In this document: positions 30,772 through 42,593 of the stretch, piece by piece
Numbering within the stretch: the first letter of the stretch is position 1
How the letters are laid out: each line of letters opens with the position of its first letter
Source: Fistulifera solaris
Taxonomy: Eukaryota; Bacillariophyta; Bacillariophyceae; Naviculales; Stauroneidaceae
Assembly: GCA_030295235.1 (NCBI GenBank)
Contig: AP026148.1
Span: 434,001-498,000 of the forward strand
Direction of reading: 5' to 3'
Length of the DNA stretch: 64,000 bases
The notes under the pieces: generated by a model
Databases searched by the model: none
What the model was told of the DNA's origin: nothing
Seen by the model: the letters and a program-made list of their open reading frames with translations, nothing else
Translations under genes and position numbers: made by a program

Positions 30772-31503
30772 TTAGGGCCTTTTTTCTCCCTGTAAATGTG
30801 CTTTCTGTTTTTCTTCAGCTTTAATGACTTGTTTGAGAAGCCAAATCATTTCACTCTTATGCTCGTTCATTTCGTCGATCTCGGCTTTAGCATCGGCGAG
30901 CTCCTGTTTGAGACGTTCCGTCTCTTCATTGACTTCAGGTGTAATGGGCTCTTCAGCGGGTTCCGCGACTTGTCTGGCGTTTTCTCTCTCGGCCCGTCTC
31001 TCTTCCTGTTCTTTTCTTAAGCGCTGTCTCCTTTCGTCGAATTCTGTTTTCATTTCAGCCTCCCATTCCCTCTTTCGCTCTTTGATTTTGTCTTGGTGTT
31101 CTTTCCATAATTTTTGCTCTAGTGTCTTTATTTCTCGTTCCATCTCTTGTCTTCGCAAGGTTTCGATATCTTCTAGGCTTTCCTTTTTCTTCTCCAGCAG
31201 TTCCTCGTAAAGTTGTTGACATTCAATTATTTTGCGTTGCATTTCCTGAATTTTGCGATGGTATTGTTTTCGAAATGCAGGTTCTTGGATTCGCGAAGAC
31301 TTCCCCGCAATCCGCGATCGAATGGCTTGATACGTATTGACATCAATGCGGTCCGACTTCAATCGAAACATGGGATTGACTTGACTACGACTTCCGACGG
31401 CAGCCACGCGCGCGGAGTGTCGGGGATCAGTCGATAAAATCCACACCGGAGGCGACCATGATTCGCCTTCGCCTGTTTCCCCGGTGGGGTCGAGTCGGGG
31501 CAT
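30772..31503 (-). CDS. Coiled-coil protein, unknown function
   Basis: An intact 243-aa frame. The first 75 residues are mixed (S-W-S-P-P-V-W-I-L-S-T-D-P-R-H-S-A-R-V). The rest is a nearly continuous coiled coil rich in E, K, R and Q (residues about 85-235), with a break at A-E-P-A-E-E-P-I-T-P. No signal peptide or membrane segment. A cytoskeletal or basal-body-type scaffold is possible from composition alone, but no family is recognised. It converges on argJ with 71 nt between stops. Confidence 0.65.
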   Translation of the reverse strand: MPRLDPTGETGEGESWSPPVWILSTDPRHSARVAAVGSRSQVNPMFRLKSDRIDVNTYQAIRSRIAGKSSRIQEPAFRKQYHRKIQEMQRKIIECQQLYEELLEKKKESLEDIETLRRQEMEREIKTLEQKLWKEHQDKIKERKREWEAEMKTEFDERRQRLRKEQEERRAERENARQVAEPAEEPITPEVNEETERLKQELADAKAEIDEMNEHKSEMIWLLKQVIKAEEKQKAHLQGEKRP

Positions 31504-31987
31504 CAGGGCGGATAAGGAGTAATCGAATGGTTTTAAATACGCGCAGACAATTTTTCGAAATTTACTCCGACTCCGCTAGAAGCTAATACAGGAACTGTTC
31601 TTATTCTAAACAACCTTTGGTGAACTGATACAACTTTATTGATTGCTATATAAGAGGGTTTATTGAGCGGCGGATGCCCTCTCGATGATGATGATGATTC
31701 ATTCTCGATACGGACGACTAACGTGCCATAGGCCAGACGAAACGTGTTCGATTTGCCGTACGGGTTTACCAGGTAGTGTCGCGAACGAAAAATTCGATGT
31801 TGAATAAAACATCTGAAAGCAAATGAAGCAGGAAGCATAACTCAAAACTCACATGTATAAACTGCACAACGTTCTTCCTCAACGAAAGCAGCAACAAACG
31901 TAGTGGAAGCCAGCGTTAAAAGGCTTGAGTGTAATCGAGTAAGATGAGGTAAGTGTTTCTTTTGCGCAATTGACCGATTCTGATAGC
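31504..31987. other. Divergent intergenic region, no gene seen
   Basis: Lies between the coiled-coil and AMMECR1 genes. A GATGATGATGATGATTC microsatellite occurs near 31684-31700. A GTAAGT at 31949 preceded by ATGAG could be a tiny first exon of the AMMECR1 gene, but the 38-nt intron required is very short. Confidence 0.4.
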
Positions 31988-32719
31988 ATGGCACATACTA
32001 TTTACCCTTCGAAAAATAGCACTTCTCTTAAATCACGTGATCGGCTTCCGAAAGATTCTTGTGATAGTCTCAAGGCCACACCAGAAATGTGTATCCACTG
32101 CTTTGACGTTTTGATTCACAAATTAACGACGACAAGTAAAACAGCAAATGGGAGAGCCCCACCCATTTTTGTGGGTCAACTAGCAGATGACTCCATTCAG
32201 TGCCCACTTTTTGTTACATGGCAAATCAGAAATATCCCGTCTGATACCTACGAACTTCGTGGCTGCATAGGAACTCTGTCACCAAGACCGTTGGCAACGT
32301 CGATCGGCGCATATGCGTTGACCAGTGCATTTAGTGATAGGCGTTTTTCGCCCATTACTTTGCCGGAAATTCCGTCCTTGTGTGTATCCGTCTCTTTGCT
32401 GGTTCAGTACGAGGATTGTGAACACTGCCTTGATTGGATAGTTGGTGTTCATGGTATTATGATCGAATGGTACGATGCGCAACAGGAGCACTATTCCGCC
32501 ACGTATTTGCCCGAAGTAGCTTCGGACCAGGGTTGGGATCAGAAGAAAACGGTCAAGTCACTGATACGAAAAGCCGGATATCATCGTACCATAAATGATG
32601 CGCTACTACAGAATATCAAGTGTACGCGATATCAAAGCTCGAAACAGTCGATCACATATGATGAGTATATCCAGCAAAAGGAGATGATTCTGTACGAGAT
32701 GTACTACAGCAAGTGTTGA
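31988..32719 (+). CDS. AMMECR1-domain protein
   Basis: A 243-aa product from the ATG at 31988; an in-frame TTG lies just upstream. The AMMECR1 signature L-R-G-C-I-G-T-L is present, with the flanking P-L-F-V-T-W and the later A-L-T-S-A-F-S-D-R-R-F-S-P-I-T, D-W-I-V-G-V-H-G-I-M-I-E-W and A-T-Y-L-P-E-V-A-S-D-Q-G-W-D. Family members are widespread and conserved, and their biochemical role is not settled. Length and motif spacing match eukaryotic AMMECR1. No frame slip. Confidence 0.9.
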   Translation: MAHTIYPSKNSTSLKSRDRLPKDSCDSLKATPEMCIHCFDVLIHKLTTTSKTANGRAPPIFVGQLADDSIQCPLFVTWQIRNIPSDTYELRGCIGTLSPRPLATSIGAYALTSAFSDRRFSPITLPEIPSLCVSVSLLVQYEDCEHCLDWIVGVHGIMIEWYDAQQEHYSATYLPEVASDQGWDQKKTVKSLIRKAGYHRTINDALLQNIKCTRYQSSKQSITYDEYIQQKEMILYEMYYSKC

Positions 32720-32835
32720 ACAGTCACGGTGACAAGAAAGATTGCTCTCTGATATAATTTCATCAAGCAAAATATCTGAGACGGTAGAATTATACAGGTT
32801 ATCGATATTTTACTCTTGTTTCACAAGCGTTCGGT

Positions 32836-34406
32836 TCATTCGTCGTATTTAAGGTCATCCTCTAGTGCGCTCGCAAAAACTCTGCATTGATCAGCGAACT
32901 CTTCATCCGCAACATCCATATCATCTTCGCTGTTGCACAGTAGTTCGTACGCAACTTCCACCATGCTCACCTTTCCTTTCGAGGAGCAAGATATTATGTC
33001 TGTCACAAGGACTCGCTTCTGTCGAGGTGACAGAGCTCCCTGATTGGACAACCTCCGCAATGCTGCAACACAATCTAAGCGATTCTTTTGCTTCGCACCC
33101 GCTGACTCAACATTTGTTTTTCTGCTGTTTCTCGACGAGGACGCAGGTGATGCATTGTGACTCCATTGTTTGATTATGGCAACCGCCTCAGTTTGTGATC
33201 CCTCGTCCCCTTCATCATCGTCATCTAACATGCTATCGTCGGCGTCATCATCAGCATCGTCTAGATCTAGATTATCGATTCCGCTTTCCATGTTTTCGTC
33301 ATCGTTTAACTCGTTATCGACATCATTCAATAAGTCATGCAAGTCGCCGTTTAATATGTCTGACAGGCTACCAAGAACAATGCGTTTCACTGGTTTTTTT
33401 CGGGAGCAATGGTCTCGTCCCCCAATATGGGGCCAAAGTTTTTGATTCCAAGTATTCCATCCATTCCTATTTCGTCTTCTTTTTCTTCCGTTTGTGCCGT
33501 TTTACTCTTTAGTTTGGTCGGCTGCGACGCCGCTCGAAGAGCTTGCTTCGCAGCCTCAGAATCAGCATGCCACGACGCATGATGATGGCAAAGAAGCCAT
33601 TTTCCTGCCACTTTTCGGAAAATATTGGTCGCCGTCAGTTTGTTGATGAGCTCTGTTTGTCGTTTTTGCCCGCGAACGAAGCGTCTTGCGTATACGTGCT
33701 CGTCACAAGAGACGATGGCTGTGGAAGCACCTTGAATCGATAACCGAATGTTGTGTGGTTCCATCCAATTCTTTTGAAAGCTCCCTTGCGTTGCCGCGAA
33801 CATACGTTGCCAGCTGTGTAGCACCTGCTTCGAACCAACCAACGGGCGACTACTCGGATGAATGCAAGTCGCTGTGCCGTCTTTCAGCCATACCGCCTCC
33901 ATTTCTTCATAGCTTTTGTGAGAAAATGCTTTATAAAAGGCAGCATTCACCTGTAAAACATCTCCACAGTCATCAATGTGACCTTGGTCGATTTCAACTT
34001 TTATTTGTGCCGCTTGTCGGTAATCTTGGCTCTTCACTGCTTTGTAGAGTTGTTCTTCCAGCTGCGCTATATTTTCTTCCTTCGCTTCGTCGGCGGAAGG
34101 TACGGGAGGGGCAATACTCACGACCTTTTTCAACTCCGCTTCTAAATCGAGAGGAGCGTTCGGGGCCTTCAAAATTCGATCGATTTCCGCTTGGGCTTTT
34201 GCCACGCGAATCTTCTTTTCGACAGCGGCTGTTGTGTTCATTTGTCTAAGCGATGGATGATCGTGTCTGTCTTTCTCTTCATTGTAATTCGCTTCAAACA
34301 GAAATGTCGTCCTCCTTATTGATTTAAACGTGGAAGGTCCAGTCCAACATTTCGAAGGTGTCCCTACAAAAGATAGAACCAGCAGTGCCGCTATGAATCT
34401 GGTCAT
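32836..34406 (-). CDS. Secreted or plastid SnoaL-like domain protein with acidic C-terminus
   Basis: About 523 aa when one base is restored at the T run 33394-33400 (A run on the coding strand). The two frames then join smoothly, P-E-K-K-P-V-K-R-I-V-L-G-S-L-S-D. A signal peptide (F-I-A-A-L-L-V-L-S-F-V-G) is followed by helical UVR-like sequence (L-E-E-Q-L-Y-K-A-V-K-S-Q-D-Y-R-Q-A-A). A SnoaL/NTF2-like domain follows (A-F-Y-K-A-F-S-H-K-S-Y-E-E-M-E-A-V-W, C-I-H-P...L-V-G...V-L-H-S-W, W-L-L-C-H-H-H-A-S-W-H). The last 180 residues are Asp-rich. SnoaL-like folds occur in enzymes and scaffolds; the function here is unknown. The alternative is two overlapping genes, but the second frame lacks an ATG start. 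Confidence 0.7.
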
Positions 34407-35013
34407 GGTGTTAAAGTTACGGAACAGAGGTTTGTGCCTTGAGACTCTCTGACTTGCGAATAGGTATGAGATGATGTTCTTGTAGCATGCGAAGAATACC
34501 AGGTAATGAAAACATCACAAGTGCTATGTCGAACATCATCAGTCTTTCGTGTTTTCCGTCGTCGGCTCGGAGCCTTTTCCCATCGCGAAAAGTTTAGGTG
34601 GATGGATGACGTTCGACGTCTTGCATGCAGCTCGTAGTTCCAACTTCCAACCTGATGTGATACCGACCGCTACCGTACAAGTACCGTACCTGGTAGTAGT
34701 GTGGTCCAAGAACGTACCAAGTACAGAGTGGTGCGTGCATGACGCATCGCATGACAACAGGTCAAACCAAATGTCGCACCGTTATTATTACTCCGTAGTA
34801 ATGTCGGATATGACGTCACTCAATGTGGCAGCCAAAGCAGATGCGTGTTGGATGTCGGATGCTGTTGGAAATAGCCGTGTTGTTGGTTTTTTCATTAGTT
34901 GACAACCTTGATCGATTGAACAGTCGTTTGTTTACAGAATTACATATAAACGGTAGTAAATCCTGACTAGAACTGAAAACTGTGCGAGAGAAAAGCAGAA
35001 ATTTGAAAGGAAA
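34407..35013. other. Divergent intergenic region, no gene seen
   Basis: Lies between two divergent plastid-type genes. It contains GTACCGTACCTGGTAG near 34677-34692, ATACCAGGTA at 34497-34506 and a TACTCCGTAGTAA word near 34791. No gene supported. Confidence 0.45.
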
Positions 35014-37420
35014 ATGCGAAAAATTCTCCTTGCTCTAATCGTAACGTGCTCAGCCTTCCAACCAACAACCTTTATTCAAAACAAAGGGCAATTTCGACCT
35101 TTGCTCGCCATCGAAAAGCCTGAAAACGACGAGCCTGAGGTGAAAAAATTTCGCTTCCCTCAATTTCTCAAACACTGGCGCACTTATGCCACGTTTACTG
35201 CTTTTTTCGTTGACGGGCGTCGTAACGCCTTGGGCAGCGCAGGCGTCTGCTCCAGTCATGGCGATACCCAGGGCGGAACAGCGTGACCCCATAACGGATG
35301 CACTGATTGAGCACCAACGCCGTCAAACAGTAGAAGCACAGCAGGAGCTTCAGAGAATGGCGCAGCAGGCTCGAGAGATAGAAGCTACACAGGGGGAAGC
35401 TGCTCGTTTGAACTTTGAAAAGAGTATTATCGCCAGAAGGAAGAAGCAGCTACCGCTAAGAAAGTTGGGTTGAGGAAGTTGAAACTTGAACTTCTCGAAC
35501 AAGGCATTGATCCATTCACCGACATTGAAGGCCAGCGGCAGCTTATCTTGTATGAAAAGGGTGTTGACTTGGCCGACGTTTCGGGTACACCGTTCAATCT
35601 GGAAAAGGAGATGGCGAGGCGATCCCCGAAAAAGACGGTTGCTTTTCAAAAAGCTCCTCACCGTAAAATCATTGCCTGCATGGTTCAAGAACTGAACAAC
35701 CGTGGAGAAGATCCGATCGAATACTTCCAAAAGCATCAAGATAAGACTAGCAAAATCATGGAGATGCCGTATGAGAAGGCCGCCCTACTTGCACAGCAAT
35801 TTTCCGCGAATTTGGAACAGTATGGACAGGTTCGTAAACCTGCTGAAGGTGAAAAGAGCGTCAAGGAAATGATGGTGAAAGATCCCGCTCAGATCAAGGC
35901 GGAGAGAGATGCTTTGGCACAAGCGGCTAAATTAAAAGCCAAAGCGGAGAAAGAAGCTGCAAAGGCTGCCGCCAAGGCAGAAAAAAGAAGCTAGAAAGGC
36001 ACAAGCGGAACTTGAGAAAATGGCTAGTGCTGCATCTGCAATGGATACTGAATCTCTTGGCTCTGACGTTGTAGAGGACGAACAGCCTGTGAGGGATGAT
36101 GCTATAGCCAGCATCCCGGCGCCGATTCCTTCCAAGGCAGCGACGGAAAAGAAAATTCCACCCATTCTACCCGTCTCTGCAACCATCGTGACCGTTGCTG
36201 GAGGTGGGTATGCCATCAATTTGATACGCGAGAAACGCGCTGAAGCAGAAGCGGAGCGGCAGCGGCAGTTTAAGTTGCTTATGGGAGTAGATGACGAGAA
36301 TGATGAAGATGACAGTCTAGATACTGACTACAGCCCGCAGAAATCCATACAGAATAATGCAACATCGGGAAATACCTCCACGATGAAGAAGGAACTGCCG
36401 ACCTCTGAACAGCAAGACGCGCCTGCGCCCAAAAAACGTCGCCTTGGAATTAAAGGTGTCTTTGGCAAAAAGGGCAGTGGGCGCGCGACTGATTTGAGTG
36501 CCTTAGTCGGACCTGGTGGAAACTTTCCACAGTTCGCCGCTCTTTTGGCAAAGCTCTTGACTTTTGGAGCGCCAGGTCGGTTCCCCAACGTTGTGAAGCT
36601 CCCAGGAGGAATGCCGATGGATGAATTTGATTTTGAGAAGGCCAAACAACTACTCACTGAAGCGAGAGAGTCGTCTGGTCTGGAGCTAGCAGACTCAGCG
36701 GAAATCTTTGCGAATGTTGTAAACTGCATGTTGATTGATATTGTCGATTTGGCATCCACGTCATTGAAAGAAAAAGGTGATGTCACTGTCAAATCCATCA
36801 ATATTGTTGTTGACTTTATGAACCATGCTGCTTCGCTTTATGAATCTGTAGCCGAAGGTGTGGTTATCAAACCGGTTGTCTACGAGGGAGATTTGAGCAA
36901 GGCCAAGTTAGAACAGATGTATAGCACCTACACTGTATCTGGAATGATGGGCATGTTTGGAGGCGATGGTGGAACTGCTGTGTCGGAAGACTTTGACAGC
37001 CGAGTAGCCTTACTGCAAGATGTTTTCCAAATCAACGAGAAGAAAGCTGAGGGACTTATGATGAAAGCAGTACAAAAGAATATGCTGGAAATGATGAAAG
37101 AAGGGAAAAATTTGGAAGGCATGGAAGAAATGTTGAAGGGATTGGGTGGCATGGACGGAATGAACGGATTGGCGGGTTTGATGGGCGAAGACGGTGAAGG
37201 CCCTAGTCCTGAACAGCTAAAGGAAATGCTGATTTCCCTCAAGCAAATGAAAGATTCTGGATCGATTCCTCCGAACGAATTCGAAGAAGTGAAGAAGCAG
37301 TTCAAAGAGGCTTTCGGCTCAAGTTTAGATGATGTTGTAAAGGACGCAAGCAAAGATGGCGAGTTGAGTAGCACAGAGAAAGAGTTGTTGGAGCTAATGA
37401 AGGCAATAATGGATGACTAG
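35014..37420 (+). CDS. Large plastid-targeted membrane protein, unknown function, with three frame slips
   Basis: About 801 aa read across three slips: an extra T in 35202-35207, one base missing near 35427-35437 and an extra A in 35981-35986. Each junction joins sensible sequence (for example K-A-E-K-E-A-R-K-A-Q-A-E-L-E-K). The signal peptide ends C-S-A-F-Q-P, a classic plastid site. A second hydrophobic stretch ends W-A-A-Q-A-S-A, which resembles a thylakoid-transfer cleavage site. A long charged coiled coil, a Gly-rich membrane helix (A-T-I-V-T-V-A-G-G-G-Y-A-I-N) and a conserved-looking C-terminal domain (residues about 520-800, G-R-F-P-N-V-V-K-L-P-G-G) follow. No family recognised. It converges on the next gene with 133 nt between stops. 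Confidence 0.7.
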
Positions 37421-37553
37421 AATTATATTATTTTACCAGAACGAGTATGACATGCTTAGACCTAGTTAGCTCTTGAAAAGCAGTAACTAAATGTAAAGTT
37501 TTACATTTTTTGTCGTCCTAATTCTAAGGTAATGTAACTTGTTGATTGGTAAT

Positions 37554-39129
37554 TTATTCTGGCGGTGAGTCAATCATGCCCAAGTCGACCAATATACGAT
37601 ATGCGCGCTCCTTCAAAGGAAGTGCAATATATTTCTTTTGCAACTCAGCCTCCTCGTCGGGGCTGAGAGGTTGCCGTCGATACTGTTTTTTCCTTCCGAT
37701 GGTTGAGCTCATATCAGTTGATGTTTCACTTGCTTCATCTGTCACAAATTTTTTGTTATTGAGAGGCATCGGCACATTTATCTCTGGTATTTTTTCTTGT
37801 TCGGGTATGACATTCTCAGCTTGCACGGTGTTTGCATCTTCAATTTTTTCAGCGCTCGCTTGATCATCCTTTTGGTTTCGGTCAAAAGGCTTTCTTGCTT
37901 CAATCTTTCTTCGAGCAATGCCCTTCGAGCCGCTTCTTCTTCCTTACTCTTTCTTAATCTTGTCTCCTCTTCAAGTCGTCTAGCTTCTTCTTTCAGTCTT
38001 TCTTCCAATATAGCACGACGAGTGGCTTCTTCCTTTTTAAAAGGGAAGAAGCTTCTGCGGTCTTTTGATATCATCTTCCTGTACAGGTTCACCCAGACTC
38101 AAGTCGTTCTTGCTCTTATAATCTAGTTCGTCTGCCAACCCATTGCTTCCCTCATTGTTTTGCGTGAAACCCACTGACTCGGTCCCTTTACGCTTCTTGA
38201 CTACTTGGTCTGTTGCTTGTAATTGTTCTTCTATGGCCTCTTCCTTCTTTTCCGACATTTTTCCTTGATCCATCGTGGCATCCTTTTTCACATTCCTGTC
38301 TTGCAAATCTTCCTGGATTCTCGGGGTCACTTTTTGACGGCTTCAATTCCTTTGGGCTTGGTCTTTGCCGGGCTTTCTTTCTCGATAATATCGGCAGAGG
38401 GATCCGAAATGACTCTTACGTCTTCCTCGATCAGAGGCACACTGGATCTTACAAACTTCTCGGCATCATCTGTCTCGGAAGCTTTGGCAGTCTTGTCACC
38501 GCCAAAAAGTTGCTCCAGTTCGCGAAAAGCTTCCTTGGAAATCGACGACGGCAAATGCTGTACTTGCAATTCCGAAAGAGAAGGAGCACTTTTTCATTCA
38601 TTTCATCTTCGTCATCGCTGATCGGGGGTACCAGCGACAGCCCTAATACCGTGCCACCACCTGCAGCAAGCATGATGACTCTGCGTTTCGTCCAAAAAGT
38701 TCCTTTTTTAGATGAGACCGGAATTGTGGCTAGTTGAGTCTCTCTATTGAAGCTAGTTGATGTCAACTGCACCGTTCCTCGCAGTGTGATACCATTCGAA
38801 GACGCCCGCAGTTCTTCAGATGTTGCAGTATCGTCTTTTGAAGGAAGTGCGCCGACTGGACGGGAAAATGTGAAGGATGCAGCGAGTACCAAGGATGCCA
38901 ATGCCCGTCTCTTCTTCTTGTTTGCTGTTGGACGAAACCACGTTGGTAAAATCGACACCAGTCGATGACGCCATTGTCCTTTTCTATCTACATCAGCTTC
39001 TTCGTTCATCGTAGTCACGGGTAAAAAAGAAAAGGCCGAGAAACGGGGTGACGGATAGGACGGCACGAATGCGTGAGAGCATCGCAGTAAGCATAGCAAC
39101 AGAACGAGCGCGCTTGTAACTTTCATCAT
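37554..39129 (-). CDS. Plastid-targeted coiled-coil protein, unknown function, with four frame slips
   Basis: About 525 aa read across slips near 38590-38594, 38331-38335, 38039-38042 and about 37875; the first three lie in homopolymers. The start at 39129 gives a signal peptide ending C-S-H-A-F-V-P-S (plastid motif). A second domain K-K-K-R-R-A-L-A-S-L-V-L-A-A-S-F-T-F-S-R-P-V-G-A looks like a thylakoid-transfer signal, and a Gly-rich helix follows (I-M-L-A-A-G-G-G-T-V-L-G-L-S-L). The rest is highly charged with R-A-I/L-L-E-E-R-L-K repeats, ending in a short folded-looking segment. The layout parallels the convergent neighbour. No family recognised. Confidence 0.65.
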
Positions 39130-39554
39130 GGAAGAATACAGCAACGGACGGGTCTAAGATGAGAGTGAGTATTGTATTTATAGCTTGGGTTGATGGTTTG
39201 GGTGTCAGTGTAGCATTAATTGCTTTTGTAGACTCCTTTCAAAGATCTCAATCTGAATCATCATCACAGGATCGCAATCATTGCGACAAGTAGCTGGTGC
39301 CGGTAATCTTTTTTTCAATATTCTATTCCATGTTCGTGCATAATTCATACATAGGCGAACCAACCTGAACGACATTCAGTTCTTAAGTATCATGTACCAG
39401 TGCCGACGACCACCAGACCTGTCCGTGTTCCCAAGTTATTTTCGACAACCATTTCAAGAACGGCATGGCTTTCATATCTCTAGTTCGAGGAGAACCTTGA
39501 ATTGATACAAGGGCATCTAAAGCTTGGGTATGATTTTGACAAATCACAGCTAAG
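39130..39554. other. Divergent intergenic region, no gene seen
   Basis: Lies between two divergent genes that both encode signal-peptide proteins. No repeat or RNA recognised. Confidence 0.4.
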
Positions 39555-40293
39555 ATGACGAGACCACGACCAGTCCTCAGTGTACTCATGAGCTTGTTAG
39601 CACTAGCCAACGGTTTCACGACAATTATCCAGCCCCGATCATGCACATGGGAGTCTTCGCTGTGGATGCAATCGTGGCATCGCTTGAGTCCCCAAAAGCC
39701 TTGTGTCGTTACATACTTTCAAGTGGACGACACGGAACTGGATTTTGAAGAGACCGAAACGCCTGTCAGTAAATATTTCGACCAAATAAAGAGCATGATA
39801 TACTTTTTATGGATGCGAAGCGCGGTTGCTTTCATGTGTGCGCGGAGTCAAGGGACGCGGCTTCGCGCGTCGAAGATGCACCTGCAACTACTGAAGCTAT
39901 CGGAAATGCTAATGAAATTCCGCAAGAGGTCACAGAAAAGAATTGACACCCGAAACTGGAAACGAAAATTTGAATCATTTAGATGTAGTCGAGGCGAACG
40001 AAATATCAAGTGAAAATCAAGTACCGGTGATCAATTCAGCGAATAAAACGTCAATAGAAGATGAGAGCAGCGAACTTACGAGTGGCCCAGTAAAGGAGGA
40101 AAAGCAAGTTACAATCGATAGTGAGCGGCCATCCACAATGCATGCTAGAGAAGGTGACCGCGTTGTTGCCCTTAAGGATGAATTTTTCGATCCCATGTTA
40201 GAGGCAATCTCACTAGATTTTGGTCGACCATTAGAAATTATTGAGACCGGAGTTCCTCCGTTGCGCGAAAAGTCAAACCCTGACGAAAGCTAG
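39555..40293 (+). CDS. Probable plastid-targeted acidic protein, unknown function
   Basis: About 246 aa read across two single-base slips (near 39785-39797 and 39938-39942). The signal peptide ends A-N-G-F-T-T, compatible with plastid import. Acidic linkers and a short block D-I-L-F-M-D-A-K-R-G-C-F-H-V-C follow, then A-P-A-T-T-E-A-I-G-N-A-N-E-I and a C-terminal D-E-F-F-D-P-M-L-E-A-I-S-L-D-F-G-R-P-L-E-I-I-E. No known domain. The gene lies beside three others of similar targeting type. Confidence 0.5.
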
Positions 40294-40391
40294 ACATAAA
40301 TTACTGAGTATCAAGTATTGTAGGGAACATGGGAGTGTCATATTCGCTATTTAGATAATAATACTTTGATCCCTATCACCCTACAAATCAT

Positions 40392-41803
40392 CTACTTGTT
40401 GAATCCTTGTCCCATGACTGGAAGCTTCGGAGTAAGTGGAAGAGTCAGCCCTTCATTAGCAACGCGTTTGTTGATCTCAGCGCGAAGGCTTCTGATGACT
40501 TCCACCGGTCGTGCAAACGGACCGGAAGCATTGACCGTTTCCTGAAGGTCAGCAATTTCTTCTTCGCTCCATCCCCCAAACCAACCATCTGTGAAATGTA
40601 AACGCTGTTTTTGCTTAGTGGACAATCCGGTGTCAGACTCAGAACAGCAGCGACTTGTTCTCGATCAAGGCTGCAGACAACTTCTTGGTTTTGGCTTCCA
40701 TACAGGATCCCGTTAGTGCGCTGAAGCTTTCCAATTTTTACAACAACTCCACTTTCCGTCTTTAGGTCGACAAGAGCACCCAATCGAGCCTCAAGAATCT
40801 GAATGCGTGCTACCGACTCCCGGACTACGAAACGTAAATTATCTCCTGGAGGACAACTCTCTGACATTTCAACGAGATCGGAGAACTTTGGAATTGTGAG
40901 GCGCACCGGCTCTTCTCTCACATATTCGTGGCTTTGAATCAGGGGCGACGAAAGGAGCTTTACATACACCACGCGTAGGTCCTCGGGGGATTTCTGATTC
41001 GGCTTAAGACCAATCTGGATTCGATGACTGCCCAAAACTTCAATTGCAAATACCAGATCACCCTTACTATCGGGACCGCTCGCTGGCTCTAACCCGATGA
41101 TACGGATGCCACTAAGTTCCTCCATTACAGCAACAAGCTTTTCATAGAATTCTTGTACTTCATCGAGACGCTGCACTTCGCTTTCGAGCTTTTTGTTTTC
41201 GAGTCGCAATTGCTCGAGGTGGGTCGGGTTTAAGTTCTCACCGTCAACCTCTAGCTTTTCGATTCCGATTTCCAATTCCCTGGACGCATTTTCAACTTTG
41301 GCAATCTCTGCTTTCAATGACGCAGCTCGTTGTTGCAAAAGAAGTAGCTGCTCTTCTTGATTTGCCAGTTCTTCTTCATCGACGTCGGTGTCATCTTCCA
41401 TAGAATCGTCTTCTATTGCTGTATTCATGTTTTCCATCTCCTTCATGAGTTGATGCAAATTGTCGCGTTTAGTTGTGAAATGCGCGTACTTGCTTTGCAA
41501 ATCAGCCTTCGCCGTTTGAAAGTTGTGAATTTGTGCGACCAGATTCGAAAAGACTTCTCGCTGTCGCATTTCCAACGCTACTTGCTCCTCTTTTGTTGGT
41601 GCCTCGATACTCGGGGTATCTTTTCCCGCTTCAGCAATGAAAGCATGAAGGATACGACGTTTCAGGTACTCGTCGCGGACTTGCTCATAGCGAGGCAAAA
41701 GAGTCGCGGAATCGAAAGGAGTGGTGTGAAATTGCTCGTCGATATCAAAGTCTTTCAGTGCTTCAAGAGTCTCTCGAACCTTGCGTAAGTCTACGGAAGT
41801 CAT
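40392..41803 (-). CDS. Coiled-coil protein with possible RWD-like domain
   Basis: About 470 aa with one base missing near 40577-40580, where M-V-G then reads F-G-G-W-S-E-E-E-I-A-D-L-Q. Residues about 70-230 form a long coiled coil (E-L-A-N-Q-E-E-Q-L-L-L-L-Q-Q-R-A-A-S-L-K-A). A compact alternating beta/helix segment follows (G-I-R-I-I-G-L-E-P, L-V-F-A-I-E-V-L, R-I-Q-I-G-L-K-P), which in layout recalls kinetochore proteins with a coiled coil plus RWD domain. That likeness is structural guesswork. The start at 41803 is a clear ATG. Confidence 0.6.
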
Positions 41804-42593
41804 TTTCTCTAATCGTTGTCTTTATTATTATTTTTGTTGGTCAAGTTGATCGTAAGTACTTGCTCTGTATATATTGTTGTGGAGAGAAGAAGACGCACAT
41901 TGCACAGTGCAGGTTTGCAGGACCTTTGTCAACAAAACACGCGTTTGATTACATTTGGCGCGGTGCGTGCTCGCGTTTTTAGTGAGTTTCTTTTAAATTC
42001 AACGGCCTCGCGCGCGCCTGATCACTCACTTAATGGAATCATCAATTATTTAACTTAATGCCGAAACGTCAACAACTTAGAAACGTTAACATGAAACATA
42101 ACTTTACTTAGCTTCCTTACTAAGGTTAGGCGTACCCTTGTGAGCACTTCGACTCTCATGATAAGGTTTATCATCATCATCTAATGTCTCTAGTTAGTTC
42201 CTCGGTTTAGTTAAGAGTTTAAAATCAATTGAGTCAAATCAATATAAAAAACCGTATTAATAGCCAATGATAGATAGATAGATAGTATGTTGCTTGTCAC
42301 TTTCGCTAGCTAAAAAACACTACACATTTCGAACGCAATAAGGGAGTAAAAGGATTGGTCCTCGAGGTTGACTCGGGCCACCAGAGACTGCTGTGGAATA
42401 AAGCGTTGTTACTGCGGGTAATACTGTACTGTGAATAGAATGACTACGCAACAATGATCTCTTAGTACTACGGGCGGAAGCCAGCAGTCGTACGTGATAA
42501 TCAGGTGCATTGCTTTTCACTACCGGCGATTGAACATGATTTATGGACGTCTACTACCTTTGTGTGCACATTATTTGGCTACTTTTTGTAAGG
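41804..42593. other. Intergenic region, no gene seen
   Basis: AT-rich spacer of 790 nt with a short GATA microsatellite (42268-42284). Only short frames without features. Confidence 0.5.

Noticed and set aside
33170-33445. Ser-rich plus-strand frame
   Set aside because: It is the antisense shadow of the Asp-rich C-terminus of the SnoaL-like gene.
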